Positions 54,053 through 63,102 of a DNA stretch of 64,000 bases are shown piece by piece; the first letter of the stretch is position 1; every line of letters begins with the position of its first letter. Under the pieces are notes generated by a model. The model made no database searches. It saw only the letters and a list, made by a program, of their open reading frames with translations, and had not been told where the DNA came from. Position numbers and translations under genes: made by a program. The stretch lies in NCBI GenBank assembly GCA_946220865.1, contig CAMJYM010000003.1, positions 54,288 through 118,287 of the forward strand, written 5' to 3'. This stretch comes from an uncultured Clostridia bacterium. Lineage in GTDB: Bacteria > Bacillota > Clostridia > Saccharofermentanales > DTU023.

Positions 54053-55435
54053 CTATTTGAATTCAGCCGCACTCTTGCTCTTGTCACTGCGGACTTGCGG
54101 ACCTCTTCTCTTTAAAAGCTGTCTCAGGACGGGATCTTCCCGCTGAGCGCAGCGTGAGACCGAAAGGATCATCCCCACAGCGATAAGGAAGAAGAAGTTG
54201 GCTGAACCTCCGTAACTGAAAAAAGGCAGGGAAATTCCCGTGGAGGGGATAATTTCTGCCGCAACAGCGATATTAAGCAGAGCCTGCAGCGAAATTAAAA
54301 AGATCGCACCCCAGGAAAGTAAGGGAGCAAAGATTCCTGTTGCATTCAAAGCAATACCCGCACCGACAAGAAAATAGGCCATAAAAAGGAAAAGAATGGC
54401 TGATGTTCCGACAAAACCAAGTTCTTCGCCAATAGACGAAAGGATATAATCGTTATAGACCATGGGAAGGAAACCGGATTTTTGCAGACCCATGCCCAGG
54501 CCTTTGCCGGTCAGGCCTCCGGAACCGAGCGCGTAGCGGGACTGTTTCACCTGGTGGATCTGGTCAGCGCTGGCTTCATCCGGTTTATTAAAAGTGTCAA
54601 AGCGTTGACTGACATGCTGAAATTTTTCTCCGATAAAATCAAAGAAACTTTGACCGTCGCGCATAAGGGGTACCGCGATCACGAGCAGCAACACACAGAT
54701 CAGAAACCAGGGGAGGAGCTGCAATAGGCCGGAAAGCCAAATTTTAAGGGGAATTCTGGCCACAAAAAAGATGGACAGGCTGAGCAAAAAAACAATCACC
54801 GCGCCGGACAAATGGGGCTGAAAGACAATCAGAACCAGCCAGAGGCCCAGAGCAAGTGCCGGATAAGTAATCATGAGACGGGCTTCAAGGCGTTGATCCT
54901 TGACTTTGTCGCTCAGAACCCAGATTCCTCCTGCCCGCATCTTCCTGACGAAGGAAAAATAGGACGACAGACAGTAGATGACTGAAATCTTGGCAAATTC
55001 AGAAGGCTGAAAGGTAATCGGTCCAAGTTTCAGCCAGCGGACAGCGCCGTACTCCCCTTCAGTGCCGGCAAACATCACTGCAGCAAGGAGGAGCGTCGTC
55101 AGGACGTAAGCAATCAACATAAAGCTGAAGTTGTTAAGAAGTCTTACATCCAGGAACTGGCCGATACCAAGCATCGCAAGAAGGCCGGCAAGCGTAAAGA
55201 TAAACTGTCGGCGTACATAATAGAGTGGATCTCCAGCATCGGCATAGGCTGAGCTAAGGCTGGCTGAAAAGAGCATGATCAAACCAAAGCTCACCAGCAC
55301 AAAACTGAGGATGAGAAAAGATAAATTCATCCTGCGGTATTGAGCTAATTGTTGCCGCAAGGCATTTTCATTCTTCAGTGCCGCCTCACGTTGCTCAATT
55401 TCAGCCCGGGCTTTGGCAAAATCACTAACGGCCAT
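54053..55435 (-). CDS. ftsW: Lipid II polymerase FtsW (SEDS family)
   Basis: A 460-residue SEDS glycosyltransferase with about ten transmembrane helices, working with the class B PBP encoded nearby for septal peptidoglycan. Motifs include KLGPITFQPSEFAKISVIY, SRYALGSGGLTGKGLG, FLPMVYNDYILSSIGEELGF (in part) and PSTGISLPFFSYGGS. It has an N-terminal cytoplasmic coiled segment of about 35 residues before the first helix. SD GGAGG, 6 nt. Confidence 0.95.
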   Translation of the reverse strand: MAVSDFAKARAEIEQREAALKNENALRQQLAQYRRMNLSFLILSFVLVSFGLIMLFSASLSSAYADAGDPLYYVRRQFIFTLAGLLAMLGIGQFLDVRLLNNFSFMLIAYVLTTLLLAAVMFAGTEGEYGAVRWLKLGPITFQPSEFAKISVIYCLSSYFSFVRKMRAGGIWVLSDKVKDQRLEARLMITYPALALGLWLVLIVFQPHLSGAVIVFLLSLSIFFVARIPLKIWLSGLLQLLPWFLICVLLLVIAVPLMRDGQSFFDFIGEKFQHVSQRFDTFNKPDEASADQIHQVKQSRYALGSGGLTGKGLGMGLQKSGFLPMVYNDYILSSIGEELGFVGTSAILFLFMAYFLVGAGIALNATGIFAPLLSWGAIFLISLQALLNIAVAAEIIPSTGISLPFFSYGGSANFFFLIAVGMILSVSRCAQREDPVLRQLLKRRGPQVRSDKSKSAAEFK

Positions 55436-55468
55436 TCTGAACCTCCTCTCTTTACCTCGTTTTGACGC

Positions 55469-56458
55469 TTAGATTAAAAGTAAGGCGAGTAATCCGCCCG
55501 TAAGTTCTGCCACGGCAAAAACCAGAACAATTTTTTCTTCCTTCCAGCCTCCCAGTTCAAAGTGATGATGAAGCGGAGACATGCGAAAAATCCGTTTGCC
55601 ATGACTTAATTTAAAATAAGACACTTGCAGGAGCACAGAAAGGCCTTCAACCATATAGACAATTCCCGTTAAAAAAATCAGCCAGGGAACCCCAGCTAAT
55701 AGCGGGATAGCCGCCACAGAGGCGCCCAGGAAAAGCGATCCGGTATCTCCCATAAACACTTTGGCCGGATGACGATTGACGATAAAGAAGCCGGCACAGC
55801 CTCCCGCCAGGGCGAGACAGTATTCGATCAGGCTTTCTGTATCGATGGGCAGATTCTTACGTTTCAGCAGCACCACTGCTGTGGCCAGCATGAGAGCCGT
55901 GACCGTCGTCACGGTCGTCGCCAGACCATCTTCACCATCGGTCAGATTCACCGAATTGGAAACGTAGAAAAGGTAAAGCACGATCAACAGAACGTAGATC
56001 ACTTTGCCCCAGGACGAAAAGCTGACGCTCTGCTCAGAAAACGGCAGGAGCAGGATCGGTCCCTGCGAATTTCCATAGACATAAAAAAGGCTGAAGAGCA
56101 GAGAAATAAAGCCCAAAGCAAGAATTTTTTCTTTGACGGAAAGGCCTTCTTTGCGCACGCGCACCTTGACGGCATCATCCGCAAAGCCTACGAGACCAAA
56201 GAACAAAGAAAGCAGGGTCAGAAGCAGAAAATGGTCAAATGCCGCTAGCCGTAACAGGCGTAAGAGCGCAAGGCCTAATATGGGCAGGATAAAAAAGAAG
56301 CCGCCCATGGTAGGTGTGCCCCGCTTTTTGTAGTGGGCCTTTGGCCCCTCTTCGCGGACATCCTGGCCCAGGTGCCAGCGTCTCAGCAGAGGCAGGCCGA
56401 AATATGCAGCGATCAGCGTAAAGCCAAAGCAAAAAAGAAAAGCCACGACAAATTTCAT
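55469..56458 (-). CDS. mraY: Phospho-N-acetylmuramoyl-pentapeptide-transferase
   Basis: A 329-residue integral membrane enzyme that makes lipid I. Conserved blocks: HYKKRGTPTMGGFFF, FADDAVKVR (catalytic Asp pair), NSVNLTDGEDGLA, VFMGDTGSLFLGA and MSPLHHHFELGGW. About ten transmembrane helices. Overlaps the murF stop by 4 nt. Confidence 0.97.
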   Translation of the reverse strand: MKFVVAFLFCFGFTLIAAYFGLPLLRRWHLGQDVREEGPKAHYKKRGTPTMGGFFFILPILGLALLRLLRLAAFDHFLLLTLLSLFFGLVGFADDAVKVRVRKEGLSVKEKILALGFISLLFSLFYVYGNSQGPILLLPFSEQSVSFSSWGKVIYVLLIVLYLFYVSNSVNLTDGEDGLATTVTTVTALMLATAVVLLKRKNLPIDTESLIEYCLALAGGCAGFFIVNRHPAKVFMGDTGSLFLGASVAAIPLLAGVPWLIFLTGIVYMVEGLSVLLQVSYFKLSHGKRIFRMSPLHHHFELGGWKEEKIVLVFAVAELTGGLLALLLI

Positions 56459-57936
56459 GAAATCGTCTCCTTCGCTTTTTCACCAGCCAGACCCTGTCCA
56501 ACATTTTCCATACGATAGTATCGCGATCCTTTAATCAGAACGACATCGTTGAGCTGAATTTTACCACGCAGAGCATCGGCAATCGCATCGGCAGACTCCA
56601 GCTGGAATACCGGAATACCGGAACCTACCTCTTTAAGCCCCTCTTCAATGAAGCCTGTCTCCTCACCCGTAAGATATAGCGCATCGATATTGAGCTGCGC
56701 CAGCTTGCGACCAATCTCAAGATGCAGCTCTCTACTGTAGCGTCCAAGTTCACGTATGCCTCCCAGGCAGGCAATGCGCCGTCCTCCATCGTGAGCGAGG
56801 AGCTGCAGCGTATCTAAAGCCGTCATCACAGATTCTGGCGAGCTGGCATTGTATGAATCATCAATCAGCAGCCAACCCTCACGCTCTTCAATATGCTGAC
56901 GCTGCCGGGTGTTAATGAAATTCGACGCAGCCGCAGCCGCTTTTTCGATATCCAGACCGAGAGCATAGGCCGAAGCGAGCGCAAAGAGCGCTGAGCGCAC
57001 CAGAAATTTCCCCGGCTGCGGAATCGTGACCGGTAGATCGAGGGATGTATCGAGACTGAAATGCAGCTGAAAGCTCGTGCTCTTCGGCGTCAGCTGAATA
57101 TTTTCAGCCCAGAAGCAGGGACGGCCTTCCTGCCAGTCCGCCGGTTTTTCCGTATTCACACGCCAGATGGATATCTCGGGCGTATGCTCTTCCATCCAGC
57201 GATTCAGGTAATCATCCTCACCATTGAGCAGGATCAGCCCCGTCTTGCGCATACCACGAAGGATATCCATTTTTTCCCTGAGAATATTTTCCCGGCTGCC
57301 CAGATATTCGGCATGACTATAGCCAATGCTTGTGACGATGGCAATGTCCGGACAGCAGATCTCGCTGAGTACGGCTATTTCGCCTCGTCTGTCCATGCCA
57401 AGCTCTGCAATGATGACATCATCCTCATCGTCCGCCTGCAAGATTGTCAGTGGAACACCAATATTATTATTTTCATTTTCACGTGTTTCGTGCGTATTCA
57501 TCTGCGAGGAAATGACTGTGTTGACCATGCGGCGTGTGGTCGTCTTACCGACACTTCCCGTGATGGCGATCAGAGAAGCCAGAAGCGTTTGCCGGTACCC
57601 CCTGGCAATATCCTGATAAGCTTTCAATGTGTCCTTGACCTTGAGCAGATCGGGAGCAGCCTCGGCTTTCGCGAAACGTTTTTCCAATTCAGCAGCTATC
57701 GCACTGTCTGCACTGAGAACCAGAAGGCCAGCTCCTTTCGCTGCGGCTTTCTCCGCATAGTCATGGCCATCAAAATATTCCCCCTTGAGGGCCAGAAAAA
57801 TTTCACCCTTACGCAGTTTGCGTGAATCCGTGCAAATACCGCGATAAAAGTGCTCTGTATTTTTGGCGTTGGCTGCAGAGAGAATGAGTTTACCGCCAGT
57901 CCAGGTTCTGATTTGCTCAGGTAAAAAACGTGCCAT
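56455..57936 (-). CDS. murF: UDP-MurNAc-tripeptide--D-alanyl-D-alanine ligase
   Basis: 493-residue Mur ligase: ITGSVGKTTTRRMVN is the ATP loop, ENNNIGVPLTIL and AELGMDRRGEIAVL are conserved active-site segments, DDSYNASPESV-like DDSYNASSPESV marks the C-terminal part. Adds D-Ala-D-Ala, the product of Ddl, to the stem peptide. murE, which usually precedes it, is missing from this cluster. SD AAAGG. Confidence 0.95.
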   Translation of the reverse strand: MARFLPEQIRTWTGGKLILSAANAKNTEHFYRGICTDSRKLRKGEIFLALKGEYFDGHDYAEKAAAKGAGLLVLSADSAIAAELEKRFAKAEAAPDLLKVKDTLKAYQDIARGYRQTLLASLIAITGSVGKTTTRRMVNTVISSQMNTHETRENENNNIGVPLTILQADDEDDVIIAELGMDRRGEIAVLSEICCPDIAIVTSIGYSHAEYLGSRENILREKMDILRGMRKTGLILLNGEDDYLNRWMEEHTPEISIWRVNTEKPADWQEGRPCFWAENIQLTPKSTSFQLHFSLDTSLDLPVTIPQPGKFLVRSALFALASAYALGLDIEKAAAAASNFINTRQRQHIEEREGWLLIDDSYNASSPESVMTALDTLQLLAHDGGRRIACLGGIRELGRYSRELHLEIGRKLAQLNIDALYLTGEETGFIEEGLKEVGSGIPVFQLESADAIADALRGKIQLNDVVLIKGSRYYRMENVGQGLAGEKAKETIS

Positions 57937-57951
57937 ATTTTATGCCTTTCT

Positions 57952-60393
57952 CTAGCCCTGGCTCTCGGCAGGACTTTCCGGATTTTGCTCTTCTGCAGGA
58001 ATCTCACTGTTGTTGTCTCCAGGCTGTCCGGCAGTATCGTCATCGGCAGTCTCAGGTTCCGCTTGCGGAAGATTCTGCGACCAGTCTTCCTGAGGATGGA
58101 TATCCGCTTCAGGAAGTTGATCCAGCTCTGAACCAGTCATTTCCGCTTCTCTCGGGGGGAGTTCCAAGGCAATGCGGATAACTTGACCGCGGTAAATTCC
58201 CTCACCTGGATTTCCGGAGGAGTTGGCCGGAAGGTTTTGCGGGTTGGCCACCTTCTGTGAGACGCAGCAGCCCATCATATTGCCCTCAAATTGAGGCACG
58301 ATTCCCAGAGCATTGCAGCTGTCGATCACCTCGTTGTAGTTCATTTCACTAAAATCGGGGATCGTGACCATGATTTTCGGCGCGCTGTCTTTATAGACAA
58401 AAATATTTGTGCCCGGATAAATGAGGGTTCCCGGAGCAGGCAGCTGGCCTTTAATCTTAGAATCGGCCAGAGTCAGATCATCTCCTGCGACGACAGGTAC
58501 ATGATTAAAGGTCATGCTCTCACCAGCCTGATTCACGGTAAAACCCGTAAAGTCAGGGACGCGAATGGACCGGCCCATTTTGTAAACATCCGTGCTATCG
58601 TAGCTGCGGTCAAAATTGAGATAATCCAGAATTTTTGAAGTCGCATTAAGCGTGACGATTTCAGCCTCTGTCCCGCCGATTTTGGGATTATCAGGCTTTT
58701 TAAGAATCATCAGGACGAGGACCTCTGGATGGTCAATGGGCCCTGCCCCCATAAAAGAAATAGTATTCTTCCCTGTAAGTTCATCAGTCGATGTGGACGT
58801 TTTACCTCCAATCGCGTAACCCCAGCTATTCGTATAACCGTTGGAAAATTGCACCATACCGCGCATAAGCTTGCGGATTCTCGCTGAGGTTTCAGGGGCA
58901 ATGACCTGGCGGACGACATCGGGCCCAGGAAGTTCCAGAATACGGCCATCGGCATCGCTGATCTCCTTAATGATATGGGGAGTTACCAGTTTTCCGCCGT
59001 TGACCAGAGCACAGAAAGCACGCATGAGATGCAGCGGGGTTACACTCGAGGATTCGCCAAAAGAAAGGTTCGCAAGGTCCAGAATCGATGGCCTGCTGTG
59101 AAAGATACACTGAGCTTCACCAGGCAGGCCGATCCCAGTGGATTCATAGAAACCAAAGGCGTGCATATAGTCATAATATTTTTCTATACCCAGAGCCAGG
59201 GAAATTTGCACAAAGACCGGGTTACAGGATCTCCAGTAACCCTGTTCCATCGTTTCGTAGCCATGGCCGTCACCACTGACGCAGGAAATGGTCGCATCGA
59301 GGACTTGAATAGGAGCATCGCTGTAATAGCTTTCCTCAGTACAGACATTTTCCTCCATGCCAATGGCTGCGGTCAGCGTTTTCATTGTTGAACCCGCTTC
59401 ATAGAGGTCGGATATCGTTTTGTTACGCCACACATTCTGCTGTAACCAGTCAATCGTCTTTTCATCGGACGGATCCCATTTTTTTGGATCTTTGGAGGCT
59501 GGCGCTGCCGTTGGATTCTGACTTTCAAAATAAGGGTAGGAGGCCATACCGTAAACTTCACCGGTATAGGGGTTAACACACAGGGCCATGCCATCTTCAA
59601 CGGCGTTATAAGCCTTGATCGCCGCCTCCAGATCATCCTGGAGAATCTTCTGAATATTCATATCCAGAGCAACCGTTAAATCGTGGCCATTTTTACCCGG
59701 CTTCTGCAGGCTTTCGCTGTAGGGTAGACGTCCATGACTTGTATAGTTATCTCTGGCGCCGTAATCAAAGCCGGGCTCTCCGGTTAATTCCGCGTCGTAG
59801 GCCAGTTCAACACCAAGGCGGCCTGTCAGCGTCTTATCATCGTAAGAGGCAAAGCCAATGACCTGACTGGCCAGATTTCCGTTTGTATAGTAGCGTCGCG
59901 GTTCAGCATCCAGGCGCACACCACCAATTAGATTGTCCTGAATATAAGCTTCCAGAGCTTTTCCCTTTTCCTCCGGGACATCTTTAGCCAGTTGGATATA
60001 AGTGGCTTCCACATCCTTCAGCGCCTCCTCCATCTTAGAGCGCTCAAGACCGAGCGTGTCACAGAAAAATGACACAATCTCTTCCGTTTGCACGGCCTTT
60101 GAGCGCGAATAAAGATGTTTCGGCGTTACTCCAACTCTGTAGACATAATGCGTGCCTGCCAGTTTGACACCGTTTCGGTCATAAATATCCCCCCGAGAGG
60201 GTGCGTAATAAGTATTGGAGTAATACTGTCCGGCCGCTGCTTCAGATATTTCATTGTGTTCGAGCACCTGCATTTTAAAAAGAGCCAGCAGCAAAACGGC
60301 AGAAACAAGAATCAGCCCCATGGCCATCCAGCGGATGGCTTTGTGGCTGACCTGACGTTGACTGCCATTTTTTTTCTTAAGTTTTCGACTCAT
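57952..60393 (-). CDS. Class B penicillin-binding protein with PASTA domains (FtsI/SpoVD type)
   Basis: 813-residue septal transpeptidase. One N-terminal transmembrane helix (about 21-41), dimerisation domain (APSRGDIYDRNGVKLAG), transpeptidase with SxxK Ser335-Lys338 (AGSTMK), SxN Ser389-Asn391 (WRSCN) and the third box KTS at 531-533 (IGGKTSTST), then two PASTA domains (about 640-775) and an acidic, Pro-rich tail. In the dcw cluster the order rsmH-ftsL-pbp makes it the FtsI/PBP2b equivalent; a sporulation-specific SpoVD role cannot be separated by sequence. Confidence 0.94.
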   Translation of the reverse strand: MSRKLKKKNGSQRQVSHKAIRWMAMGLILVSAVLLLALFKMQVLEHNEISEAAAGQYYSNTYYAPSRGDIYDRNGVKLAGTHYVYRVGVTPKHLYSRSKAVQTEEIVSFFCDTLGLERSKMEEALKDVEATYIQLAKDVPEEKGKALEAYIQDNLIGGVRLDAEPRRYYTNGNLASQVIGFASYDDKTLTGRLGVELAYDAELTGEPGFDYGARDNYTSHGRLPYSESLQKPGKNGHDLTVALDMNIQKILQDDLEAAIKAYNAVEDGMALCVNPYTGEVYGMASYPYFESQNPTAAPASKDPKKWDPSDEKTIDWLQQNVWRNKTISDLYEAGSTMKTLTAAIGMEENVCTEESYYSDAPIQVLDATISCVSGDGHGYETMEQGYWRSCNPVFVQISLALGIEKYYDYMHAFGFYESTGIGLPGEAQCIFHSRPSILDLANLSFGESSSVTPLHLMRAFCALVNGGKLVTPHIIKEISDADGRILELPGPDVVRQVIAPETSARIRKLMRGMVQFSNGYTNSWGYAIGGKTSTSTDELTGKNTISFMGAGPIDHPEVLVLMILKKPDNPKIGGTEAEIVTLNATSKILDYLNFDRSYDSTDVYKMGRSIRVPDFTGFTVNQAGESMTFNHVPVVAGDDLTLADSKIKGQLPAPGTLIYPGTNIFVYKDSAPKIMVTIPDFSEMNYNEVIDSCNALGIVPQFEGNMMGCCVSQKVANPQNLPANSSGNPGEGIYRGQVIRIALELPPREAEMTGSELDQLPEADIHPQEDWSQNLPQAEPETADDDTAGQPGDNNSEIPAEEQNPESPAESQG

Positions 60394-60428
60394 CTTAACA
60401 TCATTTCAGCTCGTCGCCATATCTGCAC

Positions 60429-61067
60429 TTACGGCCTATACTCCTGAATTTTTTTATCATCATTTTGATTATTATGTCTTAATGCCTTTATGTAAGCTTC
60501 TAAAACATAGGTGTTATTTTTCTCGCTTTGTAGCTTTGCTTCACTGGAATCGTTCTGATCGTAGAGAACCGTTTTATCACTTTTGGGCAAAACCATAGGG
60601 ACACGTTGAAGCTGTGATGGTTTTCGCAGTCCGAAAAGTCTGAGAGCATCGTCTGCAATGACTTTCATATCACTTTGTCTCAGCATTTCCTCACGCATTT
60701 CGCTATTCTTCTTACGAGCTTCTGAGATTTCATTGCGAATACGCGTGTTGTTAAAATTTTTCTCGAAAATCTCAGCCTGCCGAAACATCAATCCCGCAAA
60801 CATCAGGCTCATACTGATGAGAAGAACCATGCCCTGAAGCAGCTTACGACTTCTAAAGGCGCTCAGGTTTTTTCTTTCTTTGCGGAATAAAAGGCGTTCT
60901 TCTTCACGGGCCAGAGCTAAAGCATTCTTCTCCCGTTCTTCATCGAGTTCAGGGGCATGCCAGAGTTCAGAGTTTTCAGACATCCCGGAAAATTCCGAAC
61001 TCATTCTGTGTCTGGCCTGGTCTAAGGCCAGACTTCCCACTGACATCTGCTCAAAATACTCGGCCAT
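60429..61067 (-). CDS. ftsL: FtsL-like division protein
   Basis: A 212-residue bitopic protein in the ftsL position. A charged cytoplasmic region of about 90 residues, a transmembrane helix (LLQGMVLLISMSLMFAGLMF, about 95-115), then a coiled coil (about 118-155; RNEISEARKKNSEMREEMLR) and IADDALRLFGLRKPSQLQRV, the typical end of FtsL/DivIC. Sequence conservation is low, so the call rests on layout and context. Follows rsmH by 5 nt with GGGAG SD. Confidence 0.82.
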   Translation of the reverse strand: MAEYFEQMSVGSLALDQARHRMSSEFSGMSENSELWHAPELDEEREKNALALAREEERLLFRKERKNLSAFRSRKLLQGMVLLISMSLMFAGLMFRQAEIFEKNFNNTRIRNEISEARKKNSEMREEMLRQSDMKVIADDALRLFGLRKPSQLQRVPMVLPKSDKTVLYDQNDSSEAKLQSEKNNTYVLEAYIKALRHNNQNDDKKIQEYRP

Positions 61068-61072
61068 CTTCT

Positions 61073-62083
61073 TTACTCCCTCATGAGCTGCGTTGTCTCA
61101 GCCTTCCAGGCTGCAGGATCAGCAGCCTGCGCATTGCGTTCAAAAACTCTAAGGCGGGCACTTCTTGAACGTGGATTAGCAGCACATTCTTCCGGTCCGG
61201 CAACAAGTCCTTTGCGATCAATCGCCTTACCCAGTGAACTTCTCCCGCAACAGCAAAGGGGTAGATCACTTGGACATATGCATCCTTTTTCCCATTCGCG
61301 CATCTTCGTCTTCACCCGGTGATCCTCCAGGGAATGAAAGCTGATCACCGCTATCCTTCCCAGCGGATTCATGAGGAAGGGAATTTTCTCCAGAAAAGTT
61401 TCCAATTCATCCAACTCATGATTCACGGCAATGCGGATGGCCTGAAAACTGCGCTTTGCCGGATGCTGTTTCTCTCTTCTGGACGATGGCGGCATCGTCC
61501 GACAAATCAGTTCAGCCAATTGCGTCGTTTGCGTTATGGCTGTTATTTCACGCTCCCTGCAAATTGCATGGGCAATTCGTCCGGCATAGCGTTCTTCCCC
61601 GTAAGCTCTGAGCACGAATGCCAGCGTATCCTCGGATACATGTGCCAGCCATTCTGCTGCAGTCTCTCCCTTCGCCTGGTTCATGCGCATATCGAGCGCT
61701 CCTTCCTTCATGTAGGAAAAACCGCGCTCAGCAATATCCAGTTGTGCTGAGGAAACCCCGAGGTCAAGCAAAACCCCGTCAAGCCCCTCTATGTTTCTTT
61801 CTTCCAGAACCTTATCCACCTGGGAAAAGGTACTGTGTATTAAGTCAAAACTTGCCTCTGTCTTGCAGCTTCTGAGTTTTTTCCCTGCTGCCTCGAGAGC
61901 CATCTCATCGCGGTCGAGTGAAAGGAGCTGACCTCCCCTGCCAAGACGTTCAAGTATTCCGGCACTATGGCCTCCCCCACCAGCTGTACCATCGAGGTAC
62001 ACACCGTTCTTACTGATAGCCAGCGCCTCCATGCACTCCGCAAAGAGGACAGGAATATGATGAAAATCAGAGTCCTTTGACAT
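61073..62083 (-). CDS. rsmH: 16S rRNA (cytosine1402-N4)-methyltransferase
   Basis: A 336-residue MraW/RsmH: HIPVLFAECMEAL, SAM-binding LDGTAGGGGHSAGIL, VLLDLGVSSAQLDIAERGFSY (in part), RMNQAKGETAAEWL and the C-terminal VISFHSLEDHRVK are all seen. Overlaps mraZ by 17 nt. Confidence 0.97.
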   Translation of the reverse strand: MSKDSDFHHIPVLFAECMEALAISKNGVYLDGTAGGGGHSAGILERLGRGGQLLSLDRDEMALEAAGKKLRSCKTEASFDLIHSTFSQVDKVLEERNIEGLDGVLLDLGVSSAQLDIAERGFSYMKEGALDMRMNQAKGETAAEWLAHVSEDTLAFVLRAYGEERYAGRIAHAICREREITAITQTTQLAELICRTMPPSSRREKQHPAKRSFQAIRIAVNHELDELETFLEKIPFLMNPLGRIAVISFHSLEDHRVKTKMREWEKGCICPSDLPLCCCGRSSLGKAIDRKGLVAGPEECAANPRSRSARLRVFERNAQAADPAAWKAETTQLMRE

Positions 62084-62501
62084 CGTAGCGGCTCAGATCC
62101 ATTTCGGAGAGCTTGTGCTCATCCTTGCGGCTTGCCTCATCAAAGCTGCGTGAACAAATTTCAACTTTATCGAACATATCAATAAAGCAGATTTCGTCTC
62201 CGGCACGAACGCCAATAGCCTCCAGGAGCTCATTATTCAGACTGATGCGTCCCTGAGCATCAAGCTCACAGGCCATGGCCGAACCTAAAAACTCCCTGCG
62301 GAAGCGACGGAACTCCGGGTCGGTCCCCGATTGTTCGTTGAGTTGACGGAGAATTTCATCAAACTGTTTCGTGCTATAGGCGGAGAGATAACCGTCATCA
62401 AGACTTAAGGTCACATAGAGGGTGCCATCCAGGTTATTTCGAACCCGGGCCGGCACAATGACACGGCCTTTACTATCAACACTGTGAATATATCGTGCCA
62501 T
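62067..62501 (-). CDS. mraZ: Transcriptional regulator MraZ
   Basis: A 144-residue AbrB-like protein with two SpoVT/MraZ repeats: MARYIHSVDSKGRVIVPARV and ACELDAQGRISLNNEL. It forms ring-shaped oligomers and represses or autoregulates the dcw operon in relatives. First gene of the cluster; SD GGAGG, 11 nt before the ATG. The boxes upstream (62523-62570) are its likely operator. Confidence 0.96.
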   Translation of the reverse strand: MARYIHSVDSKGRVIVPARVRNNLDGTLYVTLSLDDGYLSAYSTKQFDEILRQLNEQSGTDPEFRRFRREFLGSAMACELDAQGRISLNNELLEAIGVRAGDEICFIDMFDKVEICSRSFDEASRKDEHKLSEMDLSRYDVKGL

Positions 62502-62522
62502 GAGCTCTCTCGCCTCCTCTCT

Positions 62523-62570
62523 CCACCATCATCCACCATTTTCATGGCGTTATGCACCACTTTCCTCCAC
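62523..62570 (-). promoter_or_regulatory. Putative MraZ operator boxes
   Basis: Four GTGG cores on the minus strand at 62570-62567, 62560-62557, 62536-62533 and 62526-62523. They form two pairs, each with a 10-bp repeat, separated by 24 bp; one carries AAAGTGG. MraZ proteins are known to bind tandem TGGG/GTGG-type boxes spaced about one helical turn. They lie at and just after the predicted transcription start, so binding would block or regulate mraZ transcription (inference). Confidence 0.65.
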
Positions 62571-62578
62571 TTCACTGT

Positions 62579-62607
62579 ATTTTAGCCCAGCTTTCCTCCA
62601 TGTGCAA
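62579..62607 (-). promoter_or_regulatory. Promoter of the mraZ/dcw cluster
   Basis: -35 TTGCAC (62607-62602), 17-nt spacer, -10 TAAAAT (62584-62579), leader about 70 nt. The spacer contains GGAGGAAAGCTGGG, another TGGG-type element. Confidence 0.75.
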
Positions 62608-62717
62608 GTCAGAAGGCCTTTTTGATGCGCAAAAAAGAAGGAAATCTTTCGGATTTTCAGAATTTAAGACAAAATTCCAACTAATGGATGATTAGCCTCA
62701 GCAAACCAAGGCTCAAA

Positions 62718-62914
62718 CCATCCACACCTTGATAACTTGCTCGATAGACCATCCACTACTTGCAGACTTGCATTGGGGCCCATCCACTACTTGCTAAGTT
62801 GCATAAAAATCAGAAAAACCAAAGCAAAACCATCCACTAGTTGAGACGTTGCACGAAAAAAGGTGGGGCGTCGGGCACGAAACAACATGACCACCCATGT
62901 GTCGCTACGTTGCA
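62718..62914. repeat. Five bipartite 24-bp repeats between mraZ and the nitrilase-like gene
   Basis: Plus-strand copies begin at 62718, 62749, 62780, 62830 and 62891 (spacings 31, 31, 50, 61). Each has a block CCATCCAC (CCACCCAT in the last) and, 9 bp further, a block ending TTGCA (TTGCT in the first). The DNA between blocks varies. The last two copies continue CGTTGCACGAAAAA, a longer shared stretch. The minus-strand form GTGGATGG echoes the MraZ boxes nearer to mraZ. No leader, cas gene or protein lies nearby. The rest of the 601-nt gap holds the promoters of mraZ and possibly of the nitrilase-like gene. Confidence 0.75.
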
Positions 62915-63009
62915 CGAAAAATGATGTGATGGTTTGGTGTCAAAATCCTGGACAACTCAAGCAAGGTTTGAGCACCCGCTTTCTGAGAACGAGACTGGCG
63001 CCTGGTTTG

Positions 63010-63080
63010 ATAAAATAAAGATGGAAGTTTGGATTTCAGAGATTAAATTATAGAGATTGGGTTTCACAGATTGGGTTTAA
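63010..63080 (+). promoter_or_regulatory. AT-rich leader with direct repeats before the nitrilase-like gene
   Basis: AGATTGGGTTT occurs twice, at 63054-63064 and 63068-63078. TAAAAT-like -10 sequences occur at 63011 (GATAAAATAA) and 63045 (AAATTATAG). No good -35 could be chosen, so the promoter is only suggested. Confidence 0.35.
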
Positions 63081-63102
63081 CAAAATAGAGTTGGAGGCTT
63101 TT

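Noticed and set aside
62718..62914. CRISPR array
   Set aside because: Repeats are imperfect, the spacing changes from 31 to 61 bp, intervening segments are too short for spacers, and no cas gene is near.
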